This document shows positions 26,214 to 34,596 of a stretch of 64,000 bases of DNA, in pieces. The notes under the pieces are model-generated. The model was given only the letters and a program-made list of their open reading frames with translations, made no database searches and was not told the DNA's origin. The stretch is from JANJTY01 sp038257155. Lineage in GTDB: Bacteria; Pseudomonadota; Gammaproteobacteria; Xanthomonadales; Xanthomonadaceae. A program made the translations under genes and the position numbers. Position 1 is the stretch's first letter; the number at the start of each line of letters is the position of its first letter. The DNA lies in the NCBI GenBank assembly GCA_038257155.1, contig JBBSJP010000012.1:1-64000 (forward strand). Reading direction: 5' to 3'.

Positions 26214-28380
26214 CGAAACGCGCGCCGCCCGCTTCGCGCTCACGCGGCGCGAATGGCTGCTTGGATCGGCCAGCCTGATCGCCGGCGCGGCGCTGGGCGC
26301 GCCGGGTCTCGCGCGCGCCGGCAACACGCTGACCACGCTGCGACTGAGCAGTGCAACGACGCGGCCGCAGGCGCCATTTGCCTGTGCGCAGGCGTTTGGC
26401 CCCGGCGAGATACCTGCCGGCAGCGCTGTCGACTGCGGTCTCGCTGCCTTCCAGAGTGTGGTCAAGAACCGCTGGCCCGACGGCAGCATCAAGCTCGCCC
26501 TGCTTGCCGGACGCGCCGACGTACAGGCCGGTGACGAGAATCCCGTGCCGCTGTTTGCTGGGCCGGCCCGCGGCGGCAGCCTCCTGAGCGAGGCCGATCT
26601 GCTCGGCACCGGCGTCGATGCCACGCTGGCGTACTCACCCTACGGTAGCGTGGCCTTGTCGTCGTTGCTCGGTGTGAGCAGCGTGTTCGATATCGGATCA
26701 GGGCGCTGGACCGCTGGCCGCGTCTCGACCTGGTTCGAGGGCCCCGAGGCGGCATCGTGGATCTACTACTCGCCGATCGGCGCCGATGATCACCTCACGG
26801 CATGGTTCGAGGTGCGGCTGTGGCGCGGCGGCGCTATCGAATTGCTGTGCTGGATCGAGAATGGCTTCCTGCGCGTGCCCGCGCCGGCTGCGCGCAGCGG
26901 CCAGGCCACCCTGGTTGTCGCGGGCAGCCAGCGCTTCGATGCGGCGCTGAGCCTGCCGCATCACACCCGTGCCGTGCTTGCCAGCGGCGACGAGCAAACG
27001 CATTGGTCGGACAGTGCCATTGCCTTGCAGCCGCTGCACAACACCGCGCACTTGCAGTCCACTGGCCTGGTACCGAGTTATCGACCGATCACGCACGCTG
27101 CCAGTCCACTGCTGGACTCCTTCGCCGACACCTACAGCCCGCAGATGCAGGCCAACTATCCCGCGGCCATGGGAAGCGCCGGCTACGACCGCTCGATCGG
27201 GCTGCTGCCGGAATGGGACGTGGCCTATCTGACCAGCGGCGCGGACCAGCGCGCGCTGCGCGCAGTGCAGATCAATGCCTGCGCTGCCGGACGCTATGCA
27301 CTGCACTATCGCGACGAAGCCACCTTGCGTCCGCTGCGCTTCTCGCAGCACCCGAATCTGGTGCTGAATGGCAACAACTCCGGCGTGAGTAGTGTCGGGT
27401 CGAGCAGCACCAACGACTACACGCCGCTGCCCGTCGATGCCGGTGCGCCCACCTGGGCCACCTCGCATCATCCCTCGATCGGTTACCTGGCCTATCTGCT
27501 CAGCGGCCGCTGGTATTTCATGGAGCAGACCCAGTTCTCGGCCGCGCTCGGTTTTCTCAAGCAGACCGACATCGGCCGTGGCTTGTCCGATGGCGTGCTG
27601 CACACCGCTGCCGGCGCCAACACCACGCGCGGGGTGGCCTGGTCGCTGCGTTCGCTGGCGCAGGCGGCCAGCGCCACGCCGGACGACGACCAGCCGCTGC
27701 GCGACGAACTACTCGCCAGCATCGAGGCCAACGTGCGTGACTATCACGCGCGCAACCTGGCGCAAGCGGCTCATCCACAGGGTGTCTGCCGGCCGTATTC
27801 GGACTACACCTCGGGCGACGGCGTGTACTTCCACGCCAGCTGGATGGAGGATTTCCTCACTGCCAGCTTCGGCTATCTCATCGCGCTGCGCTTGCCCTTG
27901 CCGGCGGATGCGACGCAACAGCTCGACGCGTTCTTCGTGTGGAAATGCCGCAGCATCATGGGTCGGCTGGGTGAGCAAGGTACCGCATCGAGTTACAACT
28001 TCCGCGACGCCGCGCAATACACCCTCGCGGTCGCACCCTCCGACAACCCGGACTGGAACACTGGCGCCGGACCCTGGTACGCCGACTGGGGCGCGATCTA
28101 CCAGGCCACCACCGGCGAGGCCAACATCCCCGCGGCCGACACCAGCCTGCGCGGCGGCTATTTCCCCGAGCCCACGAGTTACTGGGGCAACCTGCAGCCC
28201 GCCATCGCCTACGCCGTGAGCCACGTCGTACCGGGCGCGGCCGAAGCCTTTGCACGCATGACCTCGGCTTCGAACTGGCCGCAGTTCACCGCGCTGGAAC
28301 CAGATCAACCGGTATGGAGCGTCAAACCCTTCGTGGCGTCGGATCCGCTGCGCGTGTTTCACGACGGCTTCGAACGCTGA
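26200..28380 (+). CDS. Tat-exported RIFT-barrel (PcRGLX/YetA-like) protein with DGFE tail
   Basis: ATG at 26200 gives a twin-arginine signal (TRREWLLGSASLIAGAALG, about 14-32). The N-terminal region (about 35-120) matches the RIFT-barrel start seen in PcRGLX/YetA-type proteins, with a WPDGSIKLALLAG segment. A long helical domain follows (HHPSIGYLAYLLSGRWYFME), as expected for an (alpha/alpha) toroid. Some relatives are exo-lyases of rhamnogalacturonan, but this family assignment is moderate and no catalytic residue is confirmed. It ends VFHDGFER (tail at 28354-28374). It overlaps the upstream propeller gene by 14 bp. Joint action on a plant or bacterial polysaccharide is inferred. Confidence 0.65.
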   Translation: MASNDETRAARFALTRREWLLGSASLIAGAALGAPGLARAGNTLTTLRLSSATTRPQAPFACAQAFGPGEIPAGSAVDCGLAAFQSVVKNRWPDGSIKLALLAGRADVQAGDENPVPLFAGPARGGSLLSEADLLGTGVDATLAYSPYGSVALSSLLGVSSVFDIGSGRWTAGRVSTWFEGPEAASWIYYSPIGADDHLTAWFEVRLWRGGAIELLCWIENGFLRVPAPAARSGQATLVVAGSQRFDAALSLPHHTRAVLASGDEQTHWSDSAIALQPLHNTAHLQSTGLVPSYRPITHAASPLLDSFADTYSPQMQANYPAAMGSAGYDRSIGLLPEWDVAYLTSGADQRALRAVQINACAAGRYALHYRDEATLRPLRFSQHPNLVLNGNNSGVSSVGSSSTNDYTPLPVDAGAPTWATSHHPSIGYLAYLLSGRWYFMEQTQFSAALGFLKQTDIGRGLSDGVLHTAAGANTTRGVAWSLRSLAQAASATPDDDQPLRDELLASIEANVRDYHARNLAQAAHPQGVCRPYSDYTSGDGVYFHASWMEDFLTASFGYLIALRLPLPADATQQLDAFFVWKCRSIMGRLGEQGTASSYNFRDAAQYTLAVAPSDNPDWNTGAGPWYADWGAIYQATTGEANIPAADTSLRGGYFPEPTSYWGNLQPAIAYAVSHVVPGAAEAFARMTSASNWPQFTALEPDQPVWSVKPFVASDPLRVFHDGFER

Positions 28381-28504
28381 TCGCCGCGCGGGTGACCGCT
28401 TGAGCACCGCGGTCGACACGGCTATCCGTTGATGATCACCGAGATGGAGCGGGATTGGGCTCCGACCGGCTCCAATTCAAACTCCGCAAACAAATCCCAC
28501 GGAG

Positions 28505-29344
28505 TCAGCGCCGTCCGGACGGCTCAATCGGTGCCAGCAGCGCCGGATGCGTGACCAGCGGGCGCACGCCGTGCGCGTGGTGCTCGCCGAAGACGTTGTC
28601 GGCGCACCAGTGGCTCAGGCTCGCGATGCTCAGTTTCGCGCACTGCGGCCGCACGCTCCACGACACCTGCAGCGGCGAGCAGGTGGCGTCGCTGTAGCTG
28701 GGGCCGGTCGTCGATCCGAGGTAGGTTGCCGGTTCGCCGGTGTCTTCCGGCAGCGCTGCCGGCTGGTGCAGACCATCCTTGCGCACCAGCGCGGTGAAGC
28801 GGGCAAAGTCCATCGCGCTCTCGTCGTTGACCACGGTGAATACCTGCGACTCGACGCGAAGGCCCGGGTTAGTGCAGCGCTCGGAGAGACAGGCGCCGAG
28901 CCCGGCTCCAGGCGCTACGTCGCAGGTCGAGTACACCCAGTGCACCTCGATCGTGTCGCCAGGTTCGATGCCCTCGCAGGCATTGCCGGTAAACGCTGCG
29001 CGCTCGGCATCTTCGAGGCGCTGCGACATGACGCAGCCGAAGCCCGGGCCTTCGTCGCTGGGCAGGTTGAACGCCGCCGCGCGATGCTCGGCGCGGTTGT
29101 GGATATGCAGGTTGCACAGGTTCATGCTCGCCGCCGCAGCGGCCTTTGGAAACCTGATCGCATTGCTCCCCTGCTGCTGATCGATGTCGCGCGGCGCCTG
29201 CGGGCCGTAGCCCTCGCAATTGGCTGGCTGCTCTGACAGGAGCGGATTCGCGCCTTGGGCGGCATGGACGGGTTGCCACTGTCCCAGCGCGACGGCGACG
29301 GCCAGCGCGGTGCTCACGCCCGATCGAATTAGGAACCTCGACAT
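28505..29344 (-). CDS. Delta-class carbonic anhydrase, exported
   Basis: After a signal peptide (MSRFLIRSGVSTALAVAVAL, cleavage near VHA-AQ) the protein has the block order of bacterial delta-class carbonic anhydrases. NCEGYGPQAPRDI is followed by MNLCNLHIHNRAEHRA, whose His-x-His and Glu-His carry the zinc ligands. DTIEVHWVYSTCDV, CLSERC, YLGSTTGPSY, VSWSVRPQC and EHHAHGVRPLVTHP complete the set. The enzyme would interconvert CO2 and bicarbonate in the periplasm or outside. Start at 29344 has GAGG about eight bases upstream. Four conserved cysteine positions suggest disulfides. No bicarbonate transporter is adjacent. Confidence 0.85.
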   Translation of the reverse strand: MSRFLIRSGVSTALAVAVALGQWQPVHAAQGANPLLSEQPANCEGYGPQAPRDIDQQQGSNAIRFPKAAAAASMNLCNLHIHNRAEHRAAAFNLPSDEGPGFGCVMSQRLEDAERAAFTGNACEGIEPGDTIEVHWVYSTCDVAPGAGLGACLSERCTNPGLRVESQVFTVVNDESAMDFARFTALVRKDGLHQPAALPEDTGEPATYLGSTTGPSYSDATCSPLQVSWSVRPQCAKLSIASLSHWCADNVFGEHHAHGVRPLVTHPALLAPIEPSGRR

Positions 29345-29398
29345 GCTTGTACCTCGACCCTGATCGACGCGACTGGCCATGGGCACGCGTTATGCCGT

Positions 29399-29452
29399 TG
29401 GGGTCAGGACCAACGCTTTAGCATCCAGGCATCAATGCCGGACCTGACCCCA
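29399..29452. repeat. TGGGGTCAGG/CCTGACCCCA inverted repeat
   Basis: The arms at 29399-29408 and 29443-29452 are perfect 10-bp inverted copies with a 34-base spacer, between two minus-strand genes. It may end the ice-binding protein transcript, but it lacks a T run. A single half-site, GGGGTC followed by GGGGTCAG, lies at about 8960-8985, so it may be a dispersed element. Confidence 0.5.
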
Positions 29453-29462
29453 CTTGGTTTGA

Positions 29463-30884
29463 TCAGTTCGCGATTCTGCGAATGGCGAGTGCGCCCAGCA
29501 CGGCCAGCAGGCCCAGGATGGACAACAGGGTCCATGTGGAGCCAGCAGGAATCGTGGTTGGCTCCGTAATTGCATTCCCCTGCGTGTTGGTGATCGTGCA
29601 ACTGCCGCCCAGCGCCACGCTCTGGCAGCCGCTCTGGTTCGCCACATAACCTACCGGCACGGTTTCGGTGGCCGTGCAGGTCACGCCAGGACTCGCGCCG
29701 GTCACGTTGAATACCGCGGGTGCCGCCTCGGACGCGTTCAACGGGGTTGCAGTCACGTTGCCCGAGGTGCAAGTGAGCGCGACTGATACCGCCGCGGCAC
29801 TGTCTGGAATGAAGTTCTTGTTGACGGTGATCGTGCCATCAAGAAGTTGGAGCGTATTGGTGATGGTGCAGGCTCCGCCCAGCGGCACATTCACGCAGTC
29901 CGTCTGATCTGCGGTGTAGCCGACCGGAACTGTCTCGGTGGCCGTACAGGTTGCGCCGAAGTCGGCCGCACCCACTTCGAATACTGCCGGAGCTCCTTCG
30001 GAGGCGCTGAGTGGCGTGGCAGTCACTGTGCCCGAAGTGCAAGTCAGGTCCATCTGCACCGCAGCGGGGCTGTTGTCGCTGAAGTCCTTGCTGACCGTGA
30101 TCGAGGCGGGAGCTTCGCAGCCGGCGAAAGTCAGCGGGGCGGCGTTGGTGATGGTCACGTCGGTGCTGGCGAGCGCGCGACCGAACCAGCTGCCATTGGT
30201 CATCGTGACGGCTGTCCCCGAAAGGACGGTTCCAACAAATGATGAATCAGTCAGGGTCGCCGCCTCGGCGGTTTTCCAGTACACATTGCAGGCGTCTGCG
30301 GCGCCGCCCATCACCACCTGTGCATTGGTGAGCGTGAGCGCCCCCAGTCCGCCGGTGCCGACCCGGAACACCCAGACGTCGCTGGCAGACCCATCGAGGG
30401 TGATGATGACCCCGGCGCCAATCGTGGTCCCCGCAGCGGAACAGTAGATACCCGGCGCAAGCGTGGTAGTCACGATCGGGATGACGCCGTCGCAACCGGC
30501 GTTGGCGGCATCGACGGCGGCGTAGGCGGCGTCGAAGTCGGCCACCACCGAATTGAGGACCGGCGCGACCGTCGCTCCGGTGATTGTGCAGTCGCTGGTG
30601 ATCGAGGTGAAGGTGGTGCCAACGTCGCCATCGATGACGGTACCGGGGCCGGTATCGCTGCAGCTCACCGTCCCCGAGGTGGCCACGCCGTTGGTACCTA
30701 GCACCGCAAAGGTCTCGGCGGTGCCCAGATCCGGCGCCACCTGCGCCAGCGCCAGGCCGGAACATGCCAGCCCCAGCCCGAAGACACCGACGTGGACCAA
30801 TCTCAGGCCGCCATGCCTGGCCTGTACAGTCTTTTGCAACTGCGGTGACGAAACGGAGTCGCCAGCGAGTTTGAAATTGGACAT
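29463..30884 (-). CDS. DUF3494 ice-binding-like protein with two tandem repeats and IPTL-like tail
   Basis: A long signal region (about 1-47) is followed by a DUF3494 domain (about 50-256). Its marks are LGTAETFAVLGTNGVATSG, DGDVGT, LAPGIYC, SDVWVFRVG and FVGTVLSGTAVTM, the usual order of this beta-solenoid. Members bind ice crystals, and some act as adhesins. Two near-copies of an 84-residue domain (261-344 and 351-434) then follow, each with TCTATETVPVGY. The C-terminus, IPAGSTWTLLSILGLLAVL then RR, looks like an IPTL-CTERM sorting signal. ATG at 30884 has AGGAATCC upstream. Ice binding is inferred from the family; surface display is inferred from the tail. Confidence 0.85.
   Translation of the reverse strand: MSNFKLAGDSVSSPQLQKTVQARHGGLRLVHVGVFGLGLACSGLALAQVAPDLGTAETFAVLGTNGVATSGTVSCSDTGPGTVIDGDVGTTFTSITSDCTITGATVAPVLNSVVADFDAAYAAVDAANAGCDGVIPIVTTTLAPGIYCSAAGTTIGAGVIITLDGSASDVWVFRVGTGGLGALTLTNAQVVMGGAADACNVYWKTAEAATLTDSSFVGTVLSGTAVTMTNGSWFGRALASTDVTITNAAPLTFAGCEAPASITVSKDFSDNSPAAVQMDLTCTSGTVTATPLSASEGAPAVFEVGAADFGATCTATETVPVGYTADQTDCVNVPLGGACTITNTLQLLDGTITVNKNFIPDSAAAVSVALTCTSGNVTATPLNASEAAPAVFNVTGASPGVTCTATETVPVGYVANQSGCQSVALGGSCTITNTQGNAITEPTTIPAGSTWTLLSILGLLAVLGALAIRRIAN
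29583..30104 (-). repeat. Two coding tandem repeats of about 250 bp
   Basis: 29853-30104 and 29583-29834 encode homologous 84-residue modules inside the ice-binding-like protein, with a period of 270 bp. Both share CTSG.VTATPL and TCTATETVPVGY. They are probably Ig-like spacer domains between the ice-binding head and the cell-surface anchor. Confidence 0.8.
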
Positions 30885-31289
30885 GATTGGATTCCTGTGT
30901 GGCGGCGGCATTTAGTTCGCAAGACGGTCGCGATGCACTGACTGGCGCCATCACCCAACTAGATGAAGGCCGCCTCCGGATCAACCTGTACGCTTTCGCA
31001 CTTTAGCCGGGACTTCGGGGCCGAGTCCAGCTTTGAAGAAGGAGGGTAAAGAGGGGCGCGACCCGCTGCGATGGAGGCCCTTTGCTTAGGCTTGGGATTC
31101 GTCAGTTTCAGCGCTTGTGCAGAAGGCCCACAGCACCCGCCCACCTTCCAGTGTTCTTGCCGGCTATCAAAAGGGCTCACTGAACTCACTACGTGGATAT
31201 GCCGATCGTTGGCTTGACAGCCACTGCCCTTGCCACTACCGTGCTGTACTCATACATCTAGTACAGTTGGTACGAAAGGTAGGTGCTCC
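30885..31289. promoter_or_regulatory. Divergent regulatory region with probable GntR operator
   Basis: This intergenic region separates the ice-binding gene from the GntR operon. A perfect inverted repeat, CTGTACT and AGTACAG with a 9-base spacer, lies at 31244-31266. A possible promoter, TTGCCA at 31230-31235 and TACATC at 31253-31258 with 17-base spacing, overlaps it, so repressor binding would block transcription of its own operon. The -10 match is weak. TTGACA also occurs at 31214-31219. The rest shows no gene. Confidence 0.45.
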
Positions 31290-31700
31290 ATGTCCAGAAC
31301 CGTTCCATTGATGCTGCAGCTCAGCGCCGCAGACCCGCGGCCGATTGGCAAGCAGATCACCGATGGTATCCGCCGGCTTATCGCCAGTAGCGAAATTCCG
31401 GTTGGAGCGCAGCTTCCGAGCGTGCGCGGCCTCGCGAAGCAGCTCACGGTCAACCCAAACACCATTGCCAGGGCCTACGCCGAACTCAGCAACGAAGGTT
31501 GGCTGGATTCCCGCCAAGGTTTGGGACTCTTCGTGGCCGTTCCGCGACAGCGGCTCTCCGATTCCGAACGCGAACGCCGCCTGGCCCAGGCGATCGACAG
31601 CTTCGCAGCCGACGTCGCCGGCCTCGACTACTCCACCGACGTCATTCTCGAACGACTGAGAATCGAACTGTCGCCAATGCTCGACAGACGCTCCGCCTGA
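31290..31700 (+). CDS. GntR-family regulator, YtrA subfamily
   Basis: The 136-residue protein has an N-terminal winged helix (about 15-75): PRPIGKQITDGIRRLIASSEI, then LPSVRGLAKQLTVNPNTIARAYAELSNEGWLDSRQGLGLFVA. Its C-terminal helical part is short, as in the YtrA subfamily, which typically lies first in an operon with ABC transporter genes and represses it. That is the arrangement here. AGGTAGGTG precedes the ATG. The likely operator is the inverted repeat at 31244-31266. The inducing signal is unknown; cell-envelope stress is one possibility. Confidence 0.85.
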   Translation: MSRTVPLMLQLSAADPRPIGKQITDGIRRLIASSEIPVGAQLPSVRGLAKQLTVNPNTIARAYAELSNEGWLDSRQGLGLFVAVPRQRLSDSERERRLAQAIDSFAADVAGLDYSTDVILERLRIELSPMLDRRSA

Positions 31701-31792
31701 GGCGGTCCAGAAGTAGCGCGCGTCGATCGGCTTCCCCGGTGGCGGGCAAAGCCCAGATACGCCAGCACATGAAAACTACTCCGGAACACAGC

Positions 31793-32776
31793 ATGTCCAC
31801 TCCCGAACTGAAACTCAAACTCGTCGAGCGACCGGTCGAAGCGTCGACCTCGCCGAACACCGCTTATGTGATTGAAACCGAGAACCTCGAGCTGCGCTAC
31901 GGGCGCAAATCGGCGCTGAGTTCGCTCAGCCTGAAAATTCCGGCGGGCCGCATTCACGCGCTGGTCGGCTCGAACGGCGCGGGCAAATCATCGTTGTTCC
32001 GCATCCTTCTCGGCTTCCAGTCGCAGACCAGTGGCACGGCCCGGATCCTTGGCCGCGATTGCGACTCGCTGACCCAGCATGATCGCGCGCGCATCGGCTT
32101 CGTCAATGAGGAACACAGTCTGCCATCCTGGTTGCGCATCAGCGAGATCGCCGCGATGCAACGTCGGCTGTATCCACAGTGGAGCGAGGCGCGCTACCAG
32201 GCCATCGCTGGCCATTTCAACGTCGCGCCTGAGCAACGCATCCGCGAGCTCTCGCGCGGCGAACGTGCCGGCGTGAACCTCGCGATCGCCATGGCGCAGT
32301 CGCCGGAAATCCTGATACTCGATGAACCGACGCTGGGCCTCGATGTCGTTGCCAAGCGTGCCTTCCTGGAAGCCGTGTTGTCGTCGGTAGAGGATGCCGG
32401 CTGCACCATCATCTATTGCTCGCACCAGATGGAAGAAATCGAGCGCCTCGCGGACAACCTCATCGTGCTGGAACGCGGCAAACTGGTGAACATGTCGACG
32501 CCGGATGAATTCTGCGATCGCATTGCGCTGTGGGTCGCGGAATTTCCCTTCGTGGCGCCCGGCGCCGACCTGCTATCGGGCGTGCTGCAGGTTCAGCGCA
32601 TCGACGGGTTGTTTCATTTCATCGTGCTCGATCAGGACGAGAGTTTCGGCCAGCAACTGGAAGCAAAAGGTGCGCGCCGTGCCTGGCAGGGCGCGGTGAA
32701 TCTTGACCGCGCCGTAAATGCCTTTCTCACCCGCAATCACGCGCGGCCACTGCGGTCCGAAGGAGGCGCGCCATGA
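31793..32776 (+). CDS. ABC transporter ATP-binding protein
   Basis: The chain has Walker A GSNGAGKSS, a Q-loop region, a signature-like region LSRGERAGVNLAIAMA, Walker B ILILDEPTLGLD and the switch histidine in IIYCSHQ. It is followed by a C-terminal extension of about 80 residues. LSRGE replaces the usual LSGGQ. ATG at 31793 is chosen because GGAAC lies eight bases upstream; ATG at 31769 is also in frame and could be used. It overlaps the permease gene by 4 bp (ATGA) and belongs with the GntR operon. The pair probably exports a lipid, peptide or antibiotic-like molecule. Confidence 0.85.
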   Translation: MSTPELKLKLVERPVEASTSPNTAYVIETENLELRYGRKSALSSLSLKIPAGRIHALVGSNGAGKSSLFRILLGFQSQTSGTARILGRDCDSLTQHDRARIGFVNEEHSLPSWLRISEIAAMQRRLYPQWSEARYQAIAGHFNVAPEQRIRELSRGERAGVNLAIAMAQSPEILILDEPTLGLDVVAKRAFLEAVLSSVEDAGCTIIYCSHQMEEIERLADNLIVLERGKLVNMSTPDEFCDRIALWVAEFPFVAPGADLLSGVLQVQRIDGLFHFIVLDQDESFGQQLEAKGARRAWQGAVNLDRAVNAFLTRNHARPLRSEGGAP

Positions 32777-34596
32777 AAGACCTGATCACATCCGAACTGA
32801 AGCGCTTCCGCTGGCTGGCGCTGGTTGCTGGCATTACCAACCTGCTGCTGCTGATGTTCGCGAATCGCGTCATCGACCTGCTGCAGATGCCGTTCTCCAG
32901 CGCATTGCCGATACTCTTCATCTACATGGCCGTGGGTCTCGCATTTGCCATCATGCAGGTCGGCAGCTACCGCAAGCCAAGCCAATGGGCATGGCTGATT
33001 CATCGACCACTGGCGCCTTCGCGCATTTTCGGAGCACTGTCGTTGTCTGCGCTCGTCCTGCTCGTCGGCGTGATCCTCGTGCCGATGCTGCTGGTGTTGC
33101 TCGGTACGGATCTGCTGACCACCCGCGTGGTCGACCTGCGCCATTACCTCATGCCGCTCCATGTGCTGGCGTATGCGCTGATGGCGTGGATGGCTGGCGC
33201 ACACGCTTGCGTAAGCCGCAGCCGTGCGGCACTCGCGGTGCTCTTCGCACCGTTGCTGCTGGCACTGCACATGGTTTCCACCATTGCACTGCTGTTGCCG
33301 GTCTTACTGGCATTGGCGTGGCTCGGCTGGATCACCTTGCGCAGCTTCCGCGCCAATCGCGAAGCTCCGATTCGCGGCACGGGAACGCTGCTCCTGACCG
33401 CACTGCCGTTACAGGTCGGCCTGTTTCTGCTGTGCATCGTGTTGTGGCGCTTCCTGCTCGTCAGCGGCGGCATCCTGCTCGGAGTCGATCCGCTGAATAC
33501 CGACTTCCCGCCAAAGGGCGGACTGATCGCCACTGAGCGCGCGGAAGCGGGTCAGGAGATCGCGCTCGGACTTGAGCAAAGCGATGATCCGCGCGCTGCG
33601 TCATGGCGCGAACAAATGCCCCTTCTCCAACCTTTGCGCCTCGGACCTTTCCTCGCGCGCTTTCCGATACGGCAACAGCTCAGCAACCTCCAGCTGCCAA
33701 CCGGCTGGTACGACGAGGAACGCAATACCTCCTGGACCTTCAGTCACGATGCGATGCTGTTCATGGGCCGCAATCCGGAAAGCGGAACGGAGATGGGCGT
33801 GTTCGGCCTCACCGGCGCCGGTGACGCAACCGCGTTCAAATCGATCCCCGTGGTGGCGGAGAACGGCGACCTGCTGACAGCGCATGCGCTGCACGGCATT
33901 GATGAGGATGCGCAGACCCTTCAGCTGCGCTTCGCGCTGCGCGACGGTGAACAGTTCACCGAGATTCCGCACCGTGAATTCAAACGCCTGATCCTGCTGA
34001 CGAACCAGCGGCTGATCGTGCTGCGCGAGGATCACCGAGCGGCAGCAAACGTCAAGCCGCTGGTTCAGGACTGGGAAGTCGCCCTGCCACGCGGCGCGCA
34101 ACACCTTGAGTTCGCCACGCTGACGGAACTGATGGACGGCTGGCTGGTGTCCTTCGTCTACGGCGATGGCATTCGGCAGATCGGCTTCAACCAGTTCAAT
34201 GTCGTGGCGCAGCCCTGGCAGCAGGTGTTGTTCGTCAATCCGCATGGCGACACCACGGTTGTCGGCGAACGGCTGATCAATCCTGACTTCCCCGCACTGC
34301 AACGCACCGACTGGTGGCTGTCGCCGCCGCTGGACATCCTGACCACATTGCCAGAAGCGACGCTGGACAAGGGTCTGACCTGGCCGATGAAGCTCACGCC
34401 CCTGCCGCGCGCACCGGTGTTGTACACCGCCGCTCTGATTCTGCTGCTGATGTCGGCGGGCACTGCCTGGTGGTGGCTGCGTGACGCACGCGTCACGCAT
34501 ACCCGTCGTCGCGTCTGGATTGCAAGCTGCGCCCTGCTCGGCCTTCCGGCACTTATCAGCTTGTTCCTGCTGGAGCCGCGGGAACAAAGCGTATGA
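32773..34596 (+). CDS. ABC transporter membrane protein with large extracytoplasmic domain
   Basis: AAGGAGG lies just before the start, inside the preceding gene. The N-terminal half has about six membrane helices (for example LVAGITNLLLLMFANRVIDLL, then VLLVGVILVPMLLVLLG). After residue about 240 a region of some 300 residues, with alternating strands, is predicted outside the cytoplasm. One last helix near 565 is followed by a second near 595. This half-transporter layout fits a YtrA-regulated export system rather than a solute importer. Its 3' end overlaps the peptidase gene by 4 bp. Confidence 0.75.
   Translation: MKDLITSELKRFRWLALVAGITNLLLLMFANRVIDLLQMPFSSALPILFIYMAVGLAFAIMQVGSYRKPSQWAWLIHRPLAPSRIFGALSLSALVLLVGVILVPMLLVLLGTDLLTTRVVDLRHYLMPLHVLAYALMAWMAGAHACVSRSRAALAVLFAPLLLALHMVSTIALLLPVLLALAWLGWITLRSFRANREAPIRGTGTLLLTALPLQVGLFLLCIVLWRFLLVSGGILLGVDPLNTDFPPKGGLIATERAEAGQEIALGLEQSDDPRAASWREQMPLLQPLRLGPFLARFPIRQQLSNLQLPTGWYDEERNTSWTFSHDAMLFMGRNPESGTEMGVFGLTGAGDATAFKSIPVVAENGDLLTAHALHGIDEDAQTLQLRFALRDGEQFTEIPHREFKRLILLTNQRLIVLREDHRAAANVKPLVQDWEVALPRGAQHLEFATLTELMDGWLVSFVYGDGIRQIGFNQFNVVAQPWQQVLFVNPHGDTTVVGERLINPDFPALQRTDWWLSPPLDILTTLPEATLDKGLTWPMKLTPLPRAPVLYTAALILLLMSAGTAWWWLRDARVTHTRRRVWIASCALLGLPALISLFLLEPREQSV

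Noticed and set aside
25209..26624. A 471-codon frame antisense to the kelch and RIFT genes
   Set aside because: The sense frames have signal peptides and fold patterns; the antisense frame has none.
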